64,000 bases of DNA from Xenococcus sp. PCC 7305 (lineage in GTDB: Bacteria; Cyanobacteriota; Cyanobacteriia; Cyanobacteriales; Xenococcaceae): positions 1 to 64,000 of the forward strand of contig NZ_ALVZ01000230.1 of the NCBI RefSeq assembly GCF_000332055.1, given 5' to 3'. Below the pieces are notes generated by a model. That model had not been told where the DNA came from. It ran no database searches and worked only from the letters and a program-made list of their open reading frames with translations. Shown piece by piece: positions 55,172 through 64,000 of this stretch (positions are counted from its first letter, which is position 1; each line of letters opens with the position of its first letter). Both the position numbers and the translations under genes were made by a program.

Positions 55172-55491
55172 TTATACCTTAATTTCTTCCCAAATTAGTT
55201 CCACAACAGCAAAATTACCATCAATCTTTCTCGTTTCTGCTTCGGAGCGAGTGTAGTACAAAGGAGCGTAATGAACTTGCTGACGTTTCAACAAATATTT
55301 AGGGATAATTGAAAACCAACAACCTTTAATCCTTTCATTGAGATTATATTCAAAGTAAAAACGCTCTTTCGATTGAGATGATGTTGAAAAAATCCAATAG
55401 ATTTCTGGATGATCTCGATCTATATAAGTTTAAAAGATGATTGAATAATGCTTTCAGTAGGCTGTTGCACATCTGTTGTTTTCTGGTTCAT
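55172..55491 (-). pseudogene. Frameshifted small gene of unknown function
   Basis: Reading down from ATG at 55491 gives MNQKTTDVQQPTESIIQSSF, then a TAG. In the other frame coding continues without a stop for about 85 codons: DRDHPEIYWIFSTSSQSKER, FYFEYNLNERIKGCWFSIIP, LLKRQQVHYAPLYYTRSEAE and FAVVELIWEEIKV, then TAA at 55172. The span is 320 nt, one short of a multiple of three, so a single-base deletion near TTTAAACTTATATAG (about 55420-55434) explains the break. The sequence reads as a true globular protein; no family recognised. Confidence 0.6.
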
Positions 55492-55544
55492 CTTGGTTTT
55501 CCTCAAATTTTCAATTATTTGGGTGATTGAGCAGATGGTGCGAT

Positions 55545-55910
55545 CACGCAGTGCCAGCGAAGCTGATCCCTTGACCAATTAGTTTCCTCGTCTGCTCGAT
55601 AGTTAGTTTTGGCTCAGCCCAAACTACTTCCCATACACTCCCTGAGCCAAGCAGCTCAAGATAGTTATCAATTCCCGGTTTTACTAAACTATCAATTATG
55701 AGTCTTGATAGCACGCAGGGTCTGTTAACTTGATGGAGGGTTACTATATTACTATAGTTAAAATCGTTTTCGTACCGTCAATCAACTCTTGCTCGATAGA
55801 TTCGATTCTCATCGGCTTTGTACAACTTATCTTGAACTAACTCACAACTTATTTGCCCAAGGGAAATCTATAGAACAAGTTCTGGAGGTAATTATGCCCT
55901 CATAAATGTT
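55545..55910. other. Possible degraded coding sequence
   Basis: On the minus strand the frame reading RLIIDSLVKPGIDNYLELLG, then SVWEVVWAEPKLTIEQTRK, ends in TGA near 55566. A short ATG frame further upstream (MRIESIEQELIDGTKTI) is out of phase with it. On the plus strand a stretch ending IEQVLEVIMPS (stop near 55905) is also open. I cannot tell which strand was coding; no family recognised. Confidence 0.35.
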
Positions 55911-55954
55911 TTTTTCTGTTTTTACTTAGAAACCTTCCAAGTCGTATCACTAAA

Positions 55955-57001
55955 TCAACAAATTCTGGGTAATTGTTCTCCGCTTTGCATATCTACAATA
56001 CGCCTTGAACCAATTTTACTTTTGAGAACTACTAAAGAGTTGTTATCTCGAACAACTTGACCAATAATTTCTGCATTGTTATCGAAATGGGAGCGCATAA
56101 TATCCAAAGCGCGATCGCGATCTTTTTGGGGAATGAAAGCGACAAACCTACCTTCGTTGGCAACATAAAGAGGATCGAAACCCACTATTTCACAAGCTCC
56201 CTGCACATCTTCTCTCACAAGAATCGAATTCTCATCAATTTCGATGCCGACCTGAGCAGCAGCAGCAATTTCGTTTAAGACACTGGCTAAGCCACCGCGA
56301 GTCAAATCCCGCAGACAATGAATTTCAATGTCGGCTGCGAGTAACTCTAAAACTAAATCGGCTAAAGGTGCAGAGTCGCTTTCAATAGTGGTTTCAAATT
56401 CTAATCCTTCTCTGACTGCCATAATAGCGATCCCATGTCGTGCCAAATCCCCATTGAGTAGCAATAAATCTCCTGGTTGTACGGACTGAGGAGAGATCGC
56501 CTGATTATGTTCGATAATCCCGACTCCAGTAGTATTAATGAAAATACCATCACCTTTGCCTTTGTCCACTACTTTAGTATCTCCAGTCACAATCTGTACC
56601 TTAGCGATGACTGCTGCTTGCTGCATCGACTGTACTATTTGCCACAAAGTTTCTATTGATAATCCTTCTTCTAAGATAAAACTTGTGCTGAGATAAAGCG
56701 GACGTGCTCCCGACATTGCCAGATCATTTACCGTACCATTAACTGCTAAAGAACCAATGTCTCCACCAGGAAAAAACAAAGGATTAACCACATAAGAATC
56801 GGTGGTAAAAGCTATTTTGTTGCCTGCAAGCTGTAGCGTTGCTGCATCATGTTGAATTGTATTTGCTGTTCCAAAAGCCGTTAAAAACATTTGGATCAAT
56901 TGCTGCATCAACCGGCCCCCACCACCATGGGCTAGCAGAATATGAGGATATTTTTGCAAAGAAATCGGACAAGTGAGATTAAAATTTTGGTGATCGTTCA
57001 T
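55955..57001 (-). CDS. hypE: Hydrogenase maturation factor HypE
   Basis: Makes the cyanide ligands of the [NiFe] site by dehydrating a thiocarbamate on its C-terminal Cys. The 348-aa product has the glycine-rich [13 protein letters not shown] near the start, [30 protein letters not shown], and ends PRIC, the required terminal Cys. It is the last gene of the hox-hyp run and follows hypD by 13 bp. Confidence 0.96.
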   Translation of the reverse strand: MNDHQNFNLTCPISLQKYPHILLAHGGGGRLMQQLIQMFLTAFGTANTIQHDAATLQLAGNKIAFTTDSYVVNPLFFPGGDIGSLAVNGTVNDLAMSGARPLYLSTSFILEEGLSIETLWQIVQSMQQAAVIAKVQIVTGDTKVVDKGKGDGIFINTTGVGIIEHNQAISPQSVQPGDLLLLNGDLARHGIAIMAVREGLEFETTIESDSAPLADLVLELLAADIEIHCLRDLTRGGLASVLNEIAAAAQVGIEIDENSILVREDVQGACEIVGFDPLYVANEGRFVAFIPQKDRDRALDIMRSHFDNNAEIIGQVVRDNNSLVVLKSKIGSRRIVDMQSGEQLPRIC

Positions 57002-57014
57002 AATATTGGCCTGT

Positions 57015-58112
57015 CTAATCTTTAGCTAACTGTCGATAACGATAGTAAGCAGCGCAAGCACCCTCAGAAGAAACCATGGGCGCACCCAAAGGCTTTTCAG
57101 GAGTACAATGTTTGCCAAAAGCTGAACATTGATGGGGTTTTTTAATTCCCTGAAGAATTAATCCACTGATACAATCTAAAGATTCTGATGTTGTTCCCTT
57201 TTCCAGCTTAAATTTGTTTAAGGCATCAAATTGACTGTATGATTCTTGCAATCTCAAGCCACTATGGGGAATAAGACCAATGCCACGCCATTGACGATGA
57301 GCAGTGGCAAATACTTCTGCAACTAATTTTTGTGCAGTCTTGTTCCCCTCAAAACTAACAGAACGACTATACTGATTTTCCACTTCTGTTGTATCTGCTT
57401 CTAATTGTTTAACGCACATATAAATTCCCTGAAGAATGTCTAGGGGTTCAAATCCAGTTACTACAATAGGTATCTGATATTTTTGGGCGATCTCATTGTA
57501 TTCTCTATATCCCGTTATCGTGCAAACATGACCAGCAGCTAAAAATCCTTGAACACAGTTATCAGGAGAAGATAAAATCAGTTCCATTCCTGGGGAAACG
57601 AGGACGTGAGCTACTAACAGAAAAAAGTTCTTAATTCCTAATTTCTCGGCTTGATATACTGCCATTGCTGTTGTGGGAACGGTCGTTTCAAACCCCACTG
57701 CGAAAAAAATAATCTGTCTGTCTGGGTTTTTGCCAGCAATCTTAACTGCATCTAAAGGAGAATAGACAATTCGGATATCTCCACCCATTGCTTTAACTGA
57801 TCGCAAATCTTGGCTTTGACTACCAGGAACTCTTAGCATATCTCCAAAGGAGCAAAAAATAACCTCCCGACGAGAGGCCAGAGCGATCGCCTTATCAATT
57901 AAATCTACGGGAGTAACGCAAACAGGACAACCAGGGCCATGAATTAAGGTGATGGACTGAGGTAATAATTCGTCGATGCCATATTTAACAATAGAATGAG
58001 TTTGTCCACCACAAATTTCCATAATTTGCCAAGGACGAGTGGTTATTTGTGCGATCGCTTTGACATATTGATCGGCTATCTTAGCATCGCGATATTCATC
58101 AACAAATTTCAT
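57015..58112 (-). CDS. hypD: Hydrogenase maturation factor HypD
   Basis: Fe-S scaffold that, with HypC, assembles the Fe(CN)2CO unit. The 365-aa product has the redox motif [20 protein letters not shown], and the C-terminal [4Fe-4S] Cys cluster ([31 protein letters not shown]). ftsH ends 6 bp upstream, so hypD is probably cotranscribed with it. Confidence 0.96.
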   Translation of the reverse strand: MKFVDEYRDAKIADQYVKAIAQITTRPWQIMEICGGQTHSIVKYGIDELLPQSITLIHGPGCPVCVTPVDLIDKAIALASRREVIFCSFGDMLRVPGSQSQDLRSVKAMGGDIRIVYSPLDAVKIAGKNPDRQIIFFAVGFETTVPTTAMAVYQAEKLGIKNFFLLVAHVLVSPGMELILSSPDNCVQGFLAAGHVCTITGYREYNEIAQKYQIPIVVTGFEPLDILQGIYMCVKQLEADTTEVENQYSRSVSFEGNKTAQKLVAEVFATAHRQWRGIGLIPHSGLRLQESYSQFDALNKFKLEKGTTSESLDCISGLILQGIKKPHQCSAFGKHCTPEKPLGAPMVSSEGACAAYYRYRQLAKD

Positions 58113-58118
58113 AAATCT

Positions 58119-60071
58119 TTAGTAATTGGTAAAAGTGTTACTATTACTATTTAAAGTCGGAACAAGAGAATGAGCGGGCGGTAATTTACCCGTTTGCAAC
58201 CATTGATTGATTATCGAAGTCTTCTTGGCTAATTTTAGTTGCGATCGCAGTTGTTCCCCTTCCAAAATTTCTTTATCTAACAGGATATTGGCTAATGTCG
58301 CCAATAGTTCGCGATTTTCTTGGAGAATTTCTAGAGCAACTTGATGCGCATCATCAATTACTGTTTTAACTTCGCGATCAATTTCTTCAGCAATGTGAGG
58401 ACTAACTTGACGACGCGGATTCGTAATGCCTTCGAGAAATTGTTGCTGGATTTTTTCAAAGGCTATGGGCCCTAAGCGATCGCTCATCCCATAGAGAGTA
58501 ACATACCGTTCTGCAAGATCGGTCGCTTTTTGAATATCATCACTAGCACCGGTAGATACTTTGCCAAAGATCAATTCTTCTGCGGCACGCCCTCCTAATA
58601 AAGTAGCAATACGACCACGAATTTCATCTTCTATCATTAAAAAACGATCTTCTTCTGGTAACTGTAGAGTATAGCCCAATGCTCCGATACCACGAGGAAC
58701 AATAGAGATTTTCTCTACCTTATCTGTACCAGGCATTAACGAAGCGACAATGGCATGACCAATTTCATGATGGGCTACAGTTTTCTTTTCAATTTCATTG
58801 AGTACTCGCGATTTTTTTTCTAATCCCGTGAGAATTCTTTCTGTAGCCTCATTAAAATCTGCCATTTTTACGGCAGTGCTATTGTGACGGGCTGCTAATA
58901 ATGCTGCTTCATTAATTAAATTGGCCAAATCTGCTCCTGCAAAACCAGGGGTACGAGCAGCTAGTTTATCTAAATCCACATCCTCAGCTAATTTTACATT
59001 GCGGGCGTGCACCTCCAAGATCGCTAATCTACCAGACTTATCAGGACGATCTACCACAATACGGCGATCAAAACGACCAGGACGGAGTAAAGCGGGATCG
59101 AGAACTTCAGGACGATTCGTTGCCGCTAACAGAATTACCCCCGCATTGGGTTCAAACCCATCCATTTCTGCGAGTAATTGATTAAGAGTCTGTTCCCGTT
59201 CATCATTTCCTCCCATTAAACTGCCAGAAGCGTTGCGAGACTTACCCAGAGCATCTAATTCGTCAATAAAGACAATCGCAGGAGCTTGTTTTTTAGCGCG
59301 ATCAAATAAATCTCGTACCCGCGAGGCACCAACCCCAACAAACATTTCAATAAATTCTGAACCAGAGATACTAAAAAAAGGAACTTTCGCTTCTCCTGCG
59401 ATCGCCTTTGCTAGTAAAGTTTTACCTGTACCTGGAGGCCCAACTAATAAAACTCCCTTAGGTATTTTTGCGCCTAAACGAATATATTTTGCTCCATGCT
59501 TAAGAAAATCAACAATTTCATAGAGTTCAGTCTTAGCTTCATCTACTCCCGCAACATCATCGAAGGTGACATCCATGCTCCCTTCTGAGTAAATACGAGC
59601 ATTGCTTTTGCCAATGGCAAACGGACTCGCTCCCATACCTCCATTTTGACCGCGACCGAAGAAAAAACCGCCTAAAGTAATAATTATAAACAAGAAAAAT
59701 AATAGCCCAATAAAGCTCCAAAATCCACCATTATTGTTTTCAGGGATAGCCGAAAACTCCACTTGATGCTGACGAAGAATTTTGGGCAATTCTGTATCCT
59801 GAACGATGGGGACTGTAGTAAAAACCTGATCTGATTCGGTGTCAACCAGTTTAGATTTGAGCCAATATTCAATCTTATTTGAACTAATAAGAACCCTTTC
59901 AACGCGATCAGCCTCTACTAAATCGATAAACTTGCTATAGGGCTGTGACTTGGGTACTTGTATTGGAGTCCAGAATAAACTCAATAAAATCAAGAATATC
60001 GAGGTCATAATCAAATACCAACCAAGTAGACTTGATTCCTGCTTACGATTTCGATCTTGCCGTTTGACCAT
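58119..60071 (-). CDS. ftsH: ATP-dependent zinc metalloprotease FtsH
   Basis: Membrane AAA+ protease, 650 aa from ATG 60071 ([10 protein letters not shown]); an in-frame GTG at 60095 would add 8. Spans lie at about 16-33 and 118-137, with a short periplasmic or lumenal domain between. The AAA domain has Walker A GPPGTGKT (211-218), Walker [12 protein letters not shown] and the second region of homology [21 protein letters not shown] in part. The zinc motif is HEIGH, where most FtsH have HEAGH. It lies between hoxH and hypD, an unusual neighbourhood. A divergent paralogue, separate from the photosystem FtsH set, is likely. Confidence 0.93.
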   Translation of the reverse strand: MVKRQDRNRKQESSLLGWYLIMTSIFLILLSLFWTPIQVPKSQPYSKFIDLVEADRVERVLISSNKIEYWLKSKLVDTESDQVFTTVPIVQDTELPKILRQHQVEFSAIPENNNGGFWSFIGLLFFLFIIITLGGFFFGRGQNGGMGASPFAIGKSNARIYSEGSMDVTFDDVAGVDEAKTELYEIVDFLKHGAKYIRLGAKIPKGVLLVGPPGTGKTLLAKAIAGEAKVPFFSISGSEFIEMFVGVGASRVRDLFDRAKKQAPAIVFIDELDALGKSRNASGSLMGGNDEREQTLNQLLAEMDGFEPNAGVILLAATNRPEVLDPALLRPGRFDRRIVVDRPDKSGRLAILEVHARNVKLAEDVDLDKLAARTPGFAGADLANLINEAALLAARHNSTAVKMADFNEATERILTGLEKKSRVLNEIEKKTVAHHEIGHAIVASLMPGTDKVEKISIVPRGIGALGYTLQLPEEDRFLMIEDEIRGRIATLLGGRAAEELIFGKVSTGASDDIQKATDLAERYVTLYGMSDRLGPIAFEKIQQQFLEGITNPRRQVSPHIAEEIDREVKTVIDDAHQVALEILQENRELLATLANILLDKEILEGEQLRSQLKLAKKTSIINQWLQTGKLPPAHSLVPTLNSNSNTFTNY

Positions 60072-60137
60072 ATATTTACAACGCTCTCTAATCACAAAGA
60101 TAGATATTAAGTTTGAGGAAGTTGTGAGATTTTCTGG

Positions 60138-61592
60138 CTAGGATTGCTGCCAAGCATCATCAAGTAAGTTGCCCCCCTCATCAAATAGTTGAATATGCAA
60201 AGGCATTTTTCCCAGGGCATGAGTTGAACAACTCAAACAGGGATCAAAAGCCCGAATACCTGCTTCAACGCGGTTGAGCATTCCTTCAGGAATTGTCGTT
60301 CCGTGAATAAAATGTCTAGAAATTTGAGCGACTGTGCGATTCATTGCTAAGTTATTCTGACCTGTCGCAATAATTAAATTGACCTTTTGGATTAAGCCAT
60401 GCTCATCAACATGATAGTGATGAAAAAGAGTACCCCTGGGTGCTTCACTTACTCCGATCCCTTCTAGTTGATTGATACCTGCTTTGGCACGTAAATGATC
60501 AGAAGACAAGTCTGAATCTTCTAACATATTTTCGATATGTTCAATACAAGCTAGAATTTCAATCAAGCGGGCATAGTGGTAGAAGAAGGAAGAATTGACC
60601 GTACCTTGACCCCGATCTCTAAATTCTCTGAGTTCGCGATCGCCTAAAGCAGTACCAATGCGACTACAGATATTTAGTCTGGCTAAAGGGCCAACACGAT
60701 AAATCCCACTTTGTAGGTGGCAATAATCTTTTCTGGCAGGATAACCTAAAGGGCGGTAATAGGGAAATTTGAGATAAGACCAAGGTTCAACGGCTTCAGC
60801 AATAAATTCTTGGTAGCGAGTCGGCTCTAGTTGATCGGCAATGATATTCCCTCCACTGTCAACGAAGCGAATTTTCCCTCCGTAATGTTCCCATGATCCA
60901 TCTTCGCCGACTAATCCCATAAACAGGCTGGGAAAATTACCAAAAGTTTGCGCCTCTACTTCATAATCAGCTAGTAAACTTTTGAATTTATCTAGAGCCT
61001 TAAGTGTAGTTGTCTTGGCCTCAGTCAGGCGATCACTAATTTTTATTTTTCCCCCTTCAGATAAAGAGTTTCTGACTCCCCCCGGAACAGACCAAGCAGG
61101 ATGAATTTTCTGCCCCCCTAATGCTTCAATAATTTCTTGTCCAAATTGTCGTAAACGAATCCCATTCCGTGCCAATTCTGGTTCGGCAGCAATTAAGCCA
61201 AAAACATTGCGAGAAGCAGGATCGCTATCCATCCCCAACAGGAAATCAGGCGCGCTGAGATGGAAAAAACTCAGGGCATGAGACTGAATTATTTGTCCTA
61301 AATTCATCAGACGACGCAGTTTCTCCGCAGCAGGGGGAATATCCACCGCCAAAATGCGATCGCCTGCTTTGGCAGAAGCTAATAAATGACTAACAGGACA
61401 AATGCCACAAATTCGGGCTGTAATCCCCGGCATTTCCCATAAAGGGCGACCTTCACAGAATTTTTCAAAACCTCTAAATTCGGTAACGTGAAAACGGGCA
61501 TCTTCCACCTCTCCTGTCTCATCGAGATGGATGGTAATTTTTGCATGACCTTCAATTCGAGTTACGGGATCTATAGTAATTTTTTTTGGCAT
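60138..61592 (-). CDS. hoxH: Bidirectional [NiFe] hydrogenase large subunit HoxH
   Basis: Catalytic subunit carrying the Ni-Fe site. The 484-aa product begins [20 protein letters not shown]. The nickel ligands are in [10 protein letters not shown] (N-terminal CxxC) and DPCLSCSTH (C-terminal CxxC). After that His a C-terminal extension of about 26 residues (ending DDAWQQS) remains, which the HoxW protease would remove; hoxW is not in the window. It lies 35 bp after the CBS gene. Confidence 0.97.
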   Translation of the reverse strand: MPKKITIDPVTRIEGHAKITIHLDETGEVEDARFHVTEFRGFEKFCEGRPLWEMPGITARICGICPVSHLLASAKAGDRILAVDIPPAAEKLRRLMNLGQIIQSHALSFFHLSAPDFLLGMDSDPASRNVFGLIAAEPELARNGIRLRQFGQEIIEALGGQKIHPAWSVPGGVRNSLSEGGKIKISDRLTEAKTTTLKALDKFKSLLADYEVEAQTFGNFPSLFMGLVGEDGSWEHYGGKIRFVDSGGNIIADQLEPTRYQEFIAEAVEPWSYLKFPYYRPLGYPARKDYCHLQSGIYRVGPLARLNICSRIGTALGDRELREFRDRGQGTVNSSFFYHYARLIEILACIEHIENMLEDSDLSSDHLRAKAGINQLEGIGVSEAPRGTLFHHYHVDEHGLIQKVNLIIATGQNNLAMNRTVAQISRHFIHGTTIPEGMLNRVEAGIRAFDPCLSCSTHALGKMPLHIQLFDEGGNLLDDAWQQS

Positions 61593-61627
61593 TTGATTTA
61601 ATTAGTCATTCCATTGTTTATAGATCT

Positions 61628-62128
61628 CTATCCACTACACCAATTTTCATAGATGCTCTCGGACCCAATTTCCCATTTATTTTCTGTTAATTCGCAGGGG
61701 TACAGTTCAGCTAATTCTTCTAGTTTTTGAGATGTTAATGTGGGTTTAATTGGAGTTAAACAATCGGTTCTTCCCAAAATATCAGTTAGAGAAACGATAC
61801 CAAGTAGCCTGTCTCTAATAACTGGTGCAGTGCGAATTTTGGCTCTGGCAAATAATTTAGGAATATGTTCTACTGCTAGATCGGGATTAACAACAATACA
61901 AGGCTTGGTCATCAATTCACAAACATAAGTTTCTTGGGGGTTTTTAGCGTTAGCAACTGCTTGCGAGATATCAGTTGCCGTGATGATTCCATATGCATCT
62001 TGATCTGAAGTGCGATCAACAATTAAAGCTTTGATATTATGTTGCTCCATCATTTTGGCTGCTTCGGCAATCGTCGCTAAGCTATCAATGGTAACTATAT
62101 TGGTGGTCATAATATCTGCTACTTTCAT
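61628..62128 (-). CDS. Two-CBS-domain protein within the hox operon
   Basis: A 166-aa protein made of a pair of CBS domains (VADIMTTNIVTIDSLATIAEA, then VCELMTKPCIVVNPDLAVEH) and a short acidic tail ending SIYENWCSG. CBS pairs bind adenosine nucleotides and sense energy charge. CBS genes between hox subunits are known in some cyanobacteria, with unknown purpose. Position between hoxY and hoxH suggests regulation of the hydrogenase by ATP or NADH status. GGAGGCATCTATG-type ribosome-binding site. Confidence 0.85.
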   Translation of the reverse strand: MKVADIMTTNIVTIDSLATIAEAAKMMEQHNIKALIVDRTSDQDAYGIITATDISQAVANAKNPQETYVCELMTKPCIVVNPDLAVEHIPKLFARAKIRTAPVIRDRLLGIVSLTDILGRTDCLTPIKPTLTSQKLEELAELYPCELTENKWEIGSESIYENWCSG

Positions 62129-62314
62129 AGATGCCTCCTATGGCCTTGACTGCTCTTTTGAGCTAATAGTTATCCTCTTAACTCATTGATAGACTTTATT
62201 CACACCCGCTTTCCCTTTTTCAAGATAAATAAATAAATTGAAGAACTTGTGAGGAAATTAGAGTGTAGCAACTATTAATAACAAATTAAAAACTATAGTT
62301 AAATTATTACTAAA

Positions 62315-62857
62315 TTAACCAAATCTAATTTGTTCTCCAGCTAAATTTGGCATTTCACCGACTAAGAATGGTTCCAAGGCTGCACGAATGCGATTAGCAT
62401 CGGGGGGACAACCTGGAAGATAGATTTCTACGGGAACAATGCTATGGACGGGCTGTACCTTCTCTAATAAAGTTGGGACTATTCCTGGTTCATTAGGTAT
62501 TTGATTCTGGATATCAGCAGCTTCGAGATAGCAGCGCTGAAGAACTGATTCAATATTTCCTAGAGGATTACGCATGGCCGTAAGATTACCAGTAACCGCG
62601 CAGTCACCAAAGGATACGAGAATCTTGGAGCGATCTCGTACTTTTTTAATCAATGCTAAGTTATCTTCATTAGCCACCGCACCTTCTACCAAAACTACAT
62701 CTACCCCTTGAGGGTATTCTTTGATATCTGCCAAGGGACTATAAACTAAGTCTACTTGCGCAGCCAAATCAAACAGCCATTCATCTAAATCTAAAAAAGA
62801 CATATGGCAGCCAGAACAGCCACCGAGCCATACTGTTGCGAGCTTTAGTTTAGGCAT
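62315..62857 (-). CDS. hoxY: Bidirectional hydrogenase small subunit HoxY
   Basis: Electron-transfer subunit of the [NiFe] hydrogenase, 180 aa. Ligands of its single proximal [4Fe-4S] cluster are visible in WLGGCSGCHMSFLDLDEWL, VSFGDCAVTGN and YLPGCPPDANRI. The short HoxY form lacks the C-terminal medial and distal cluster domain of larger uptake hydrogenase small subunits. It lies 43 bp after hoxU and 186 bp before the CBS gene. Confidence 0.96.
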   Translation of the reverse strand: MPKLKLATVWLGGCSGCHMSFLDLDEWLFDLAAQVDLVYSPLADIKEYPQGVDVVLVEGAVANEDNLALIKKVRDRSKILVSFGDCAVTGNLTAMRNPLGNIESVLQRCYLEAADIQNQIPNEPGIVPTLLEKVQPVHSIVPVEIYLPGCPPDANRIRAALEPFLVGEMPNLAGEQIRFG

Positions 62858-62900
62858 TTTTTTAATAGTTGGTAATCAGTATCTAGTTATATAATCTATA

Positions 62901-63617
62901 TTAAAATATCCATTTTCTTTCCTTTCTAGCTGTCGTAATAAATTCTAGTTTCGAGCGTTCTTTAGCCATTTCTCCTACTGTCGAACATTGAGAAAAAATG
63001 GCTCCTGTAGGACAGGCCATCAAACATTTCCCGCAAGAAGTACAGCTATCAGCCGTCCCCCAAGGTTGATTGAGATCGGTAATAACGCGAGAATTATGAC
63101 CTCTTCCTGCCATATCCCAAGTATGCGCACCTTCGATTTCATCACATACTCTAATGCAGCGCGTACAGAGAACACAGCGATTATGGTCGATACCAAAGCG
63201 CTCATGAGATAAATCTACATCCCGTTGAGGAAACTGATAGGCTAAACTAACATGATCCATCCCCATCTCTACTGCTAAATCTTGTAACTCACAACTACCA
63301 TTAGCAACACAAACTGAACAAATATGGTTCCCTTCAGCGAATAGCAGTTCTACGATCATCTTGCGATATTTCTGCAATTTTTCTGTGTTGGTCTGAATTT
63401 CCATCCCTTCAGCTACTTTGGTAACACAAGCAGGTTGGAGTTTATTACTACCAGCAATCTCAACTAAGCACAATCGACAAGCACCAATATCAGACACTCC
63501 TTCCAAATGACAGAGAGTGGGTATGTGAACCCCGACTTCTCGTGCCGCATCTAACAAGGTGTCTGATTCTCTAGCACTTATTAGGCGATTATTAATAGTT
63601 AAAGTTTTAACTGCCAC
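62901..63617 (-). CDS. hoxU: Bidirectional hydrogenase diaphorase subunit HoxU
   Basis: NuoG-like subunit linking the hydrogenase to the NAD(P)H diaphorase. The N-terminal [2Fe-2S] domain has [17 protein letters not shown] and ACVTKV. A His-Cys3 [4Fe-4S] site follows in [15 protein letters not shown]. Two further [4Fe-4S] motifs are [11 protein letters not shown] and [13 protein letters not shown] start at GTG 63617, giving 238 aa, the normal family length. ATG 63707 would add 30 residues that read like translated intergenic repeat and would overlap the upstream gene by 11 nt. hoxE and hoxF, usually just upstream, are absent here. Confidence 0.93.
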   Translation of the reverse strand: MAVKTLTINNRLISARESDTLLDAAREVGVHIPTLCHLEGVSDIGACRLCLVEIAGSNKLQPACVTKVAEGMEIQTNTEKLQKYRKMIVELLFAEGNHICSVCVANGSCELQDLAVEMGMDHVSLAYQFPQRDVDLSHERFGIDHNRCVLCTRCIRVCDEIEGAHTWDMAGRGHNSRVITDLNQPWGTADSCTSCGKCLMACPTGAIFSQCSTVGEMAKERSKLEFITTARKERKWIF

Positions 63618-63696
63618 TATCTTTGTTTGATTATTATTTCTAAATTCATAGGCAAAAATATTGAGGAACTTGTGAAGTTGGTTAGTGATTAGTGGT

Positions 63697-64000
63697 TTAT
63701 TTATCATTTAAGGCTTCAAAGCCAGAAACAATATCGAGTAGTTCTTCTGTGATGGTGGTTTGACGCTGATGATTAAACTCTCTATTCAGTTCGCTTGAGC
63801 GTTCGGCAATATTTTTCTCTGCCATTTGCATTGCAGCTAAGCGACTGGTATGTTCACTCTTTAAAGATTCAGCACAGGCACGGTATAGAGAAACAAAGAA
63901 GTATTGGCGAAATAAAGCTACTGCCAACTCATGCCCCTTTATTGTAAAAGTAGGTAAGCTACGAGAATCCCATGGCTTATTTTTTAAGCGTTTGAGCCAT
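63697..64000 (-). CDS. atpG: ATP synthase gamma subunit, alternate (N-ATPase-like), partial
   Basis: The C-terminal 100 residues of an F1 gamma-type subunit, open to the window edge. [20 protein letters not shown] and [20 protein letters not shown] match the C-terminal helix of gamma. The sequence is divergent from the housekeeping cyanobacterial AtpC and more like the gamma of the alternate F1Fo (N-type) ATPase, whose operon usually ends with this gene. The rest of the operon would lie beyond 64000. It is followed by hoxU in the same direction. Confidence 0.75.
   Translation of the reverse strand, partial: WLKRLKNKPWDSRSLPTFTIKGHELAVALFRQYFFVSLYRACAESLKSEHTSRLAAMQMAEKNIAERSSELNREFNHQRQTTITEELLDIVSGFEALNDK

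Noticed and set aside
55004-55198. 64-codon plus-strand ORF
   Set aside because: Low-complexity Asn/Lys-rich composition; its end overlaps the better-supported minus-strand remnant.
63618-63707. 30-residue N-terminal extension of HoxU
   Set aside because: Reads like translated spacer (TTAGTGATTAGT-type repeat); the GTG start gives the family length of 238 aa.

Overview
The window is a 64-kb piece of a cyanobacterial chromosome. Evidence for this is the typical cyanobacterial nif gene order (nifB-fdxN-nifS-nifU-nifHDK ... nifENX-nifW-hesAB-fdxH), many HIP1-type GCGATCGC octamers, AT-leaning sequence and heptanucleotide tandem repeats between genes. nifD and fdxN are uninterrupted, so no excision elements lie in them. 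Together with a complete fermentation gene set, this fits a non-heterocystous, dark or micro-oxic nitrogen fixer (Pleurocapsa-, Xenococcus-, Chroococcidiopsis- or Cyanothece-like). The genus is inference.

Layout. 0.6-9.5 kb: nifB, a small Cys-rich ORF, fdxN, nifS, nifU, nifH, nifD and nifK. 9.5-17 kb: nifZ, a stand-alone Mo-nitrogenase C-terminal-type protein, nifE, nifN, a divergent DUF269 paralogue, nifX, canonical DUF269, two tandem DUF683 proteins, nifW, hesA, hesB and fdxH. 17-23 kb: metal supply, with two small ORFs, a FeoB split into two overlapping genes, feoA, modA and a fused modBC. 23-36 kb: carbon and fermentation genes, namely glgX, an ADP-forming acyl-CoA synthetase/GNAT fusion (minus), pflB, an oxalate/formate-type MFS carrier (minus), pflA and adhE. 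37-42 kb: three-subunit pyridine nucleotide transhydrogenase, a GNAT protein and gcvT. 43-50 kb: a DUF4915 protein convergent with a one-module NRPS carrying an Ig-like segment and a TPR tail. 50-54 kb: a second, detached nitrogenase accessory operon (NafY-like protein, three unknown ORFs, a second FdxH-like ferredoxin, DUF364). 55-64 kb, minus strand: an alternate ATPase gamma subunit (partial), hoxU, hoxY, a CBS protein, hoxH, ftsH, hypD and hypE.

How it fits together: glycogen breakdown (GlgX) feeds pyruvate to PFL/AdhE and acetyl-CoA to the ADP-forming synthetase. Formate can leave through the MFS carrier. Transhydrogenase and Hox hydrogenase balance reductant, and Feo and Mod import iron and molybdenum for nitrogenase. 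An identical TTGAGTAC box sits exactly 60 bp upstream of an extended -10 (TGGTATAA) at both the pnt operon and the NafY operon. A related arrangement lies before nifB, and three reverse-orientation copies lie before pflB. This hints that nif, transhydrogenase and fermentation genes share one regulator.

Mobile DNA is small and non-autonomous. A 111-bp MITE is present twice. One copy is inserted with an 8-bp target duplication into a 225-bp inverted-repeat element, whose unoccupied sister copy is also in the window. No intact transposase, tRNA, rRNA or CRISPR array was seen.
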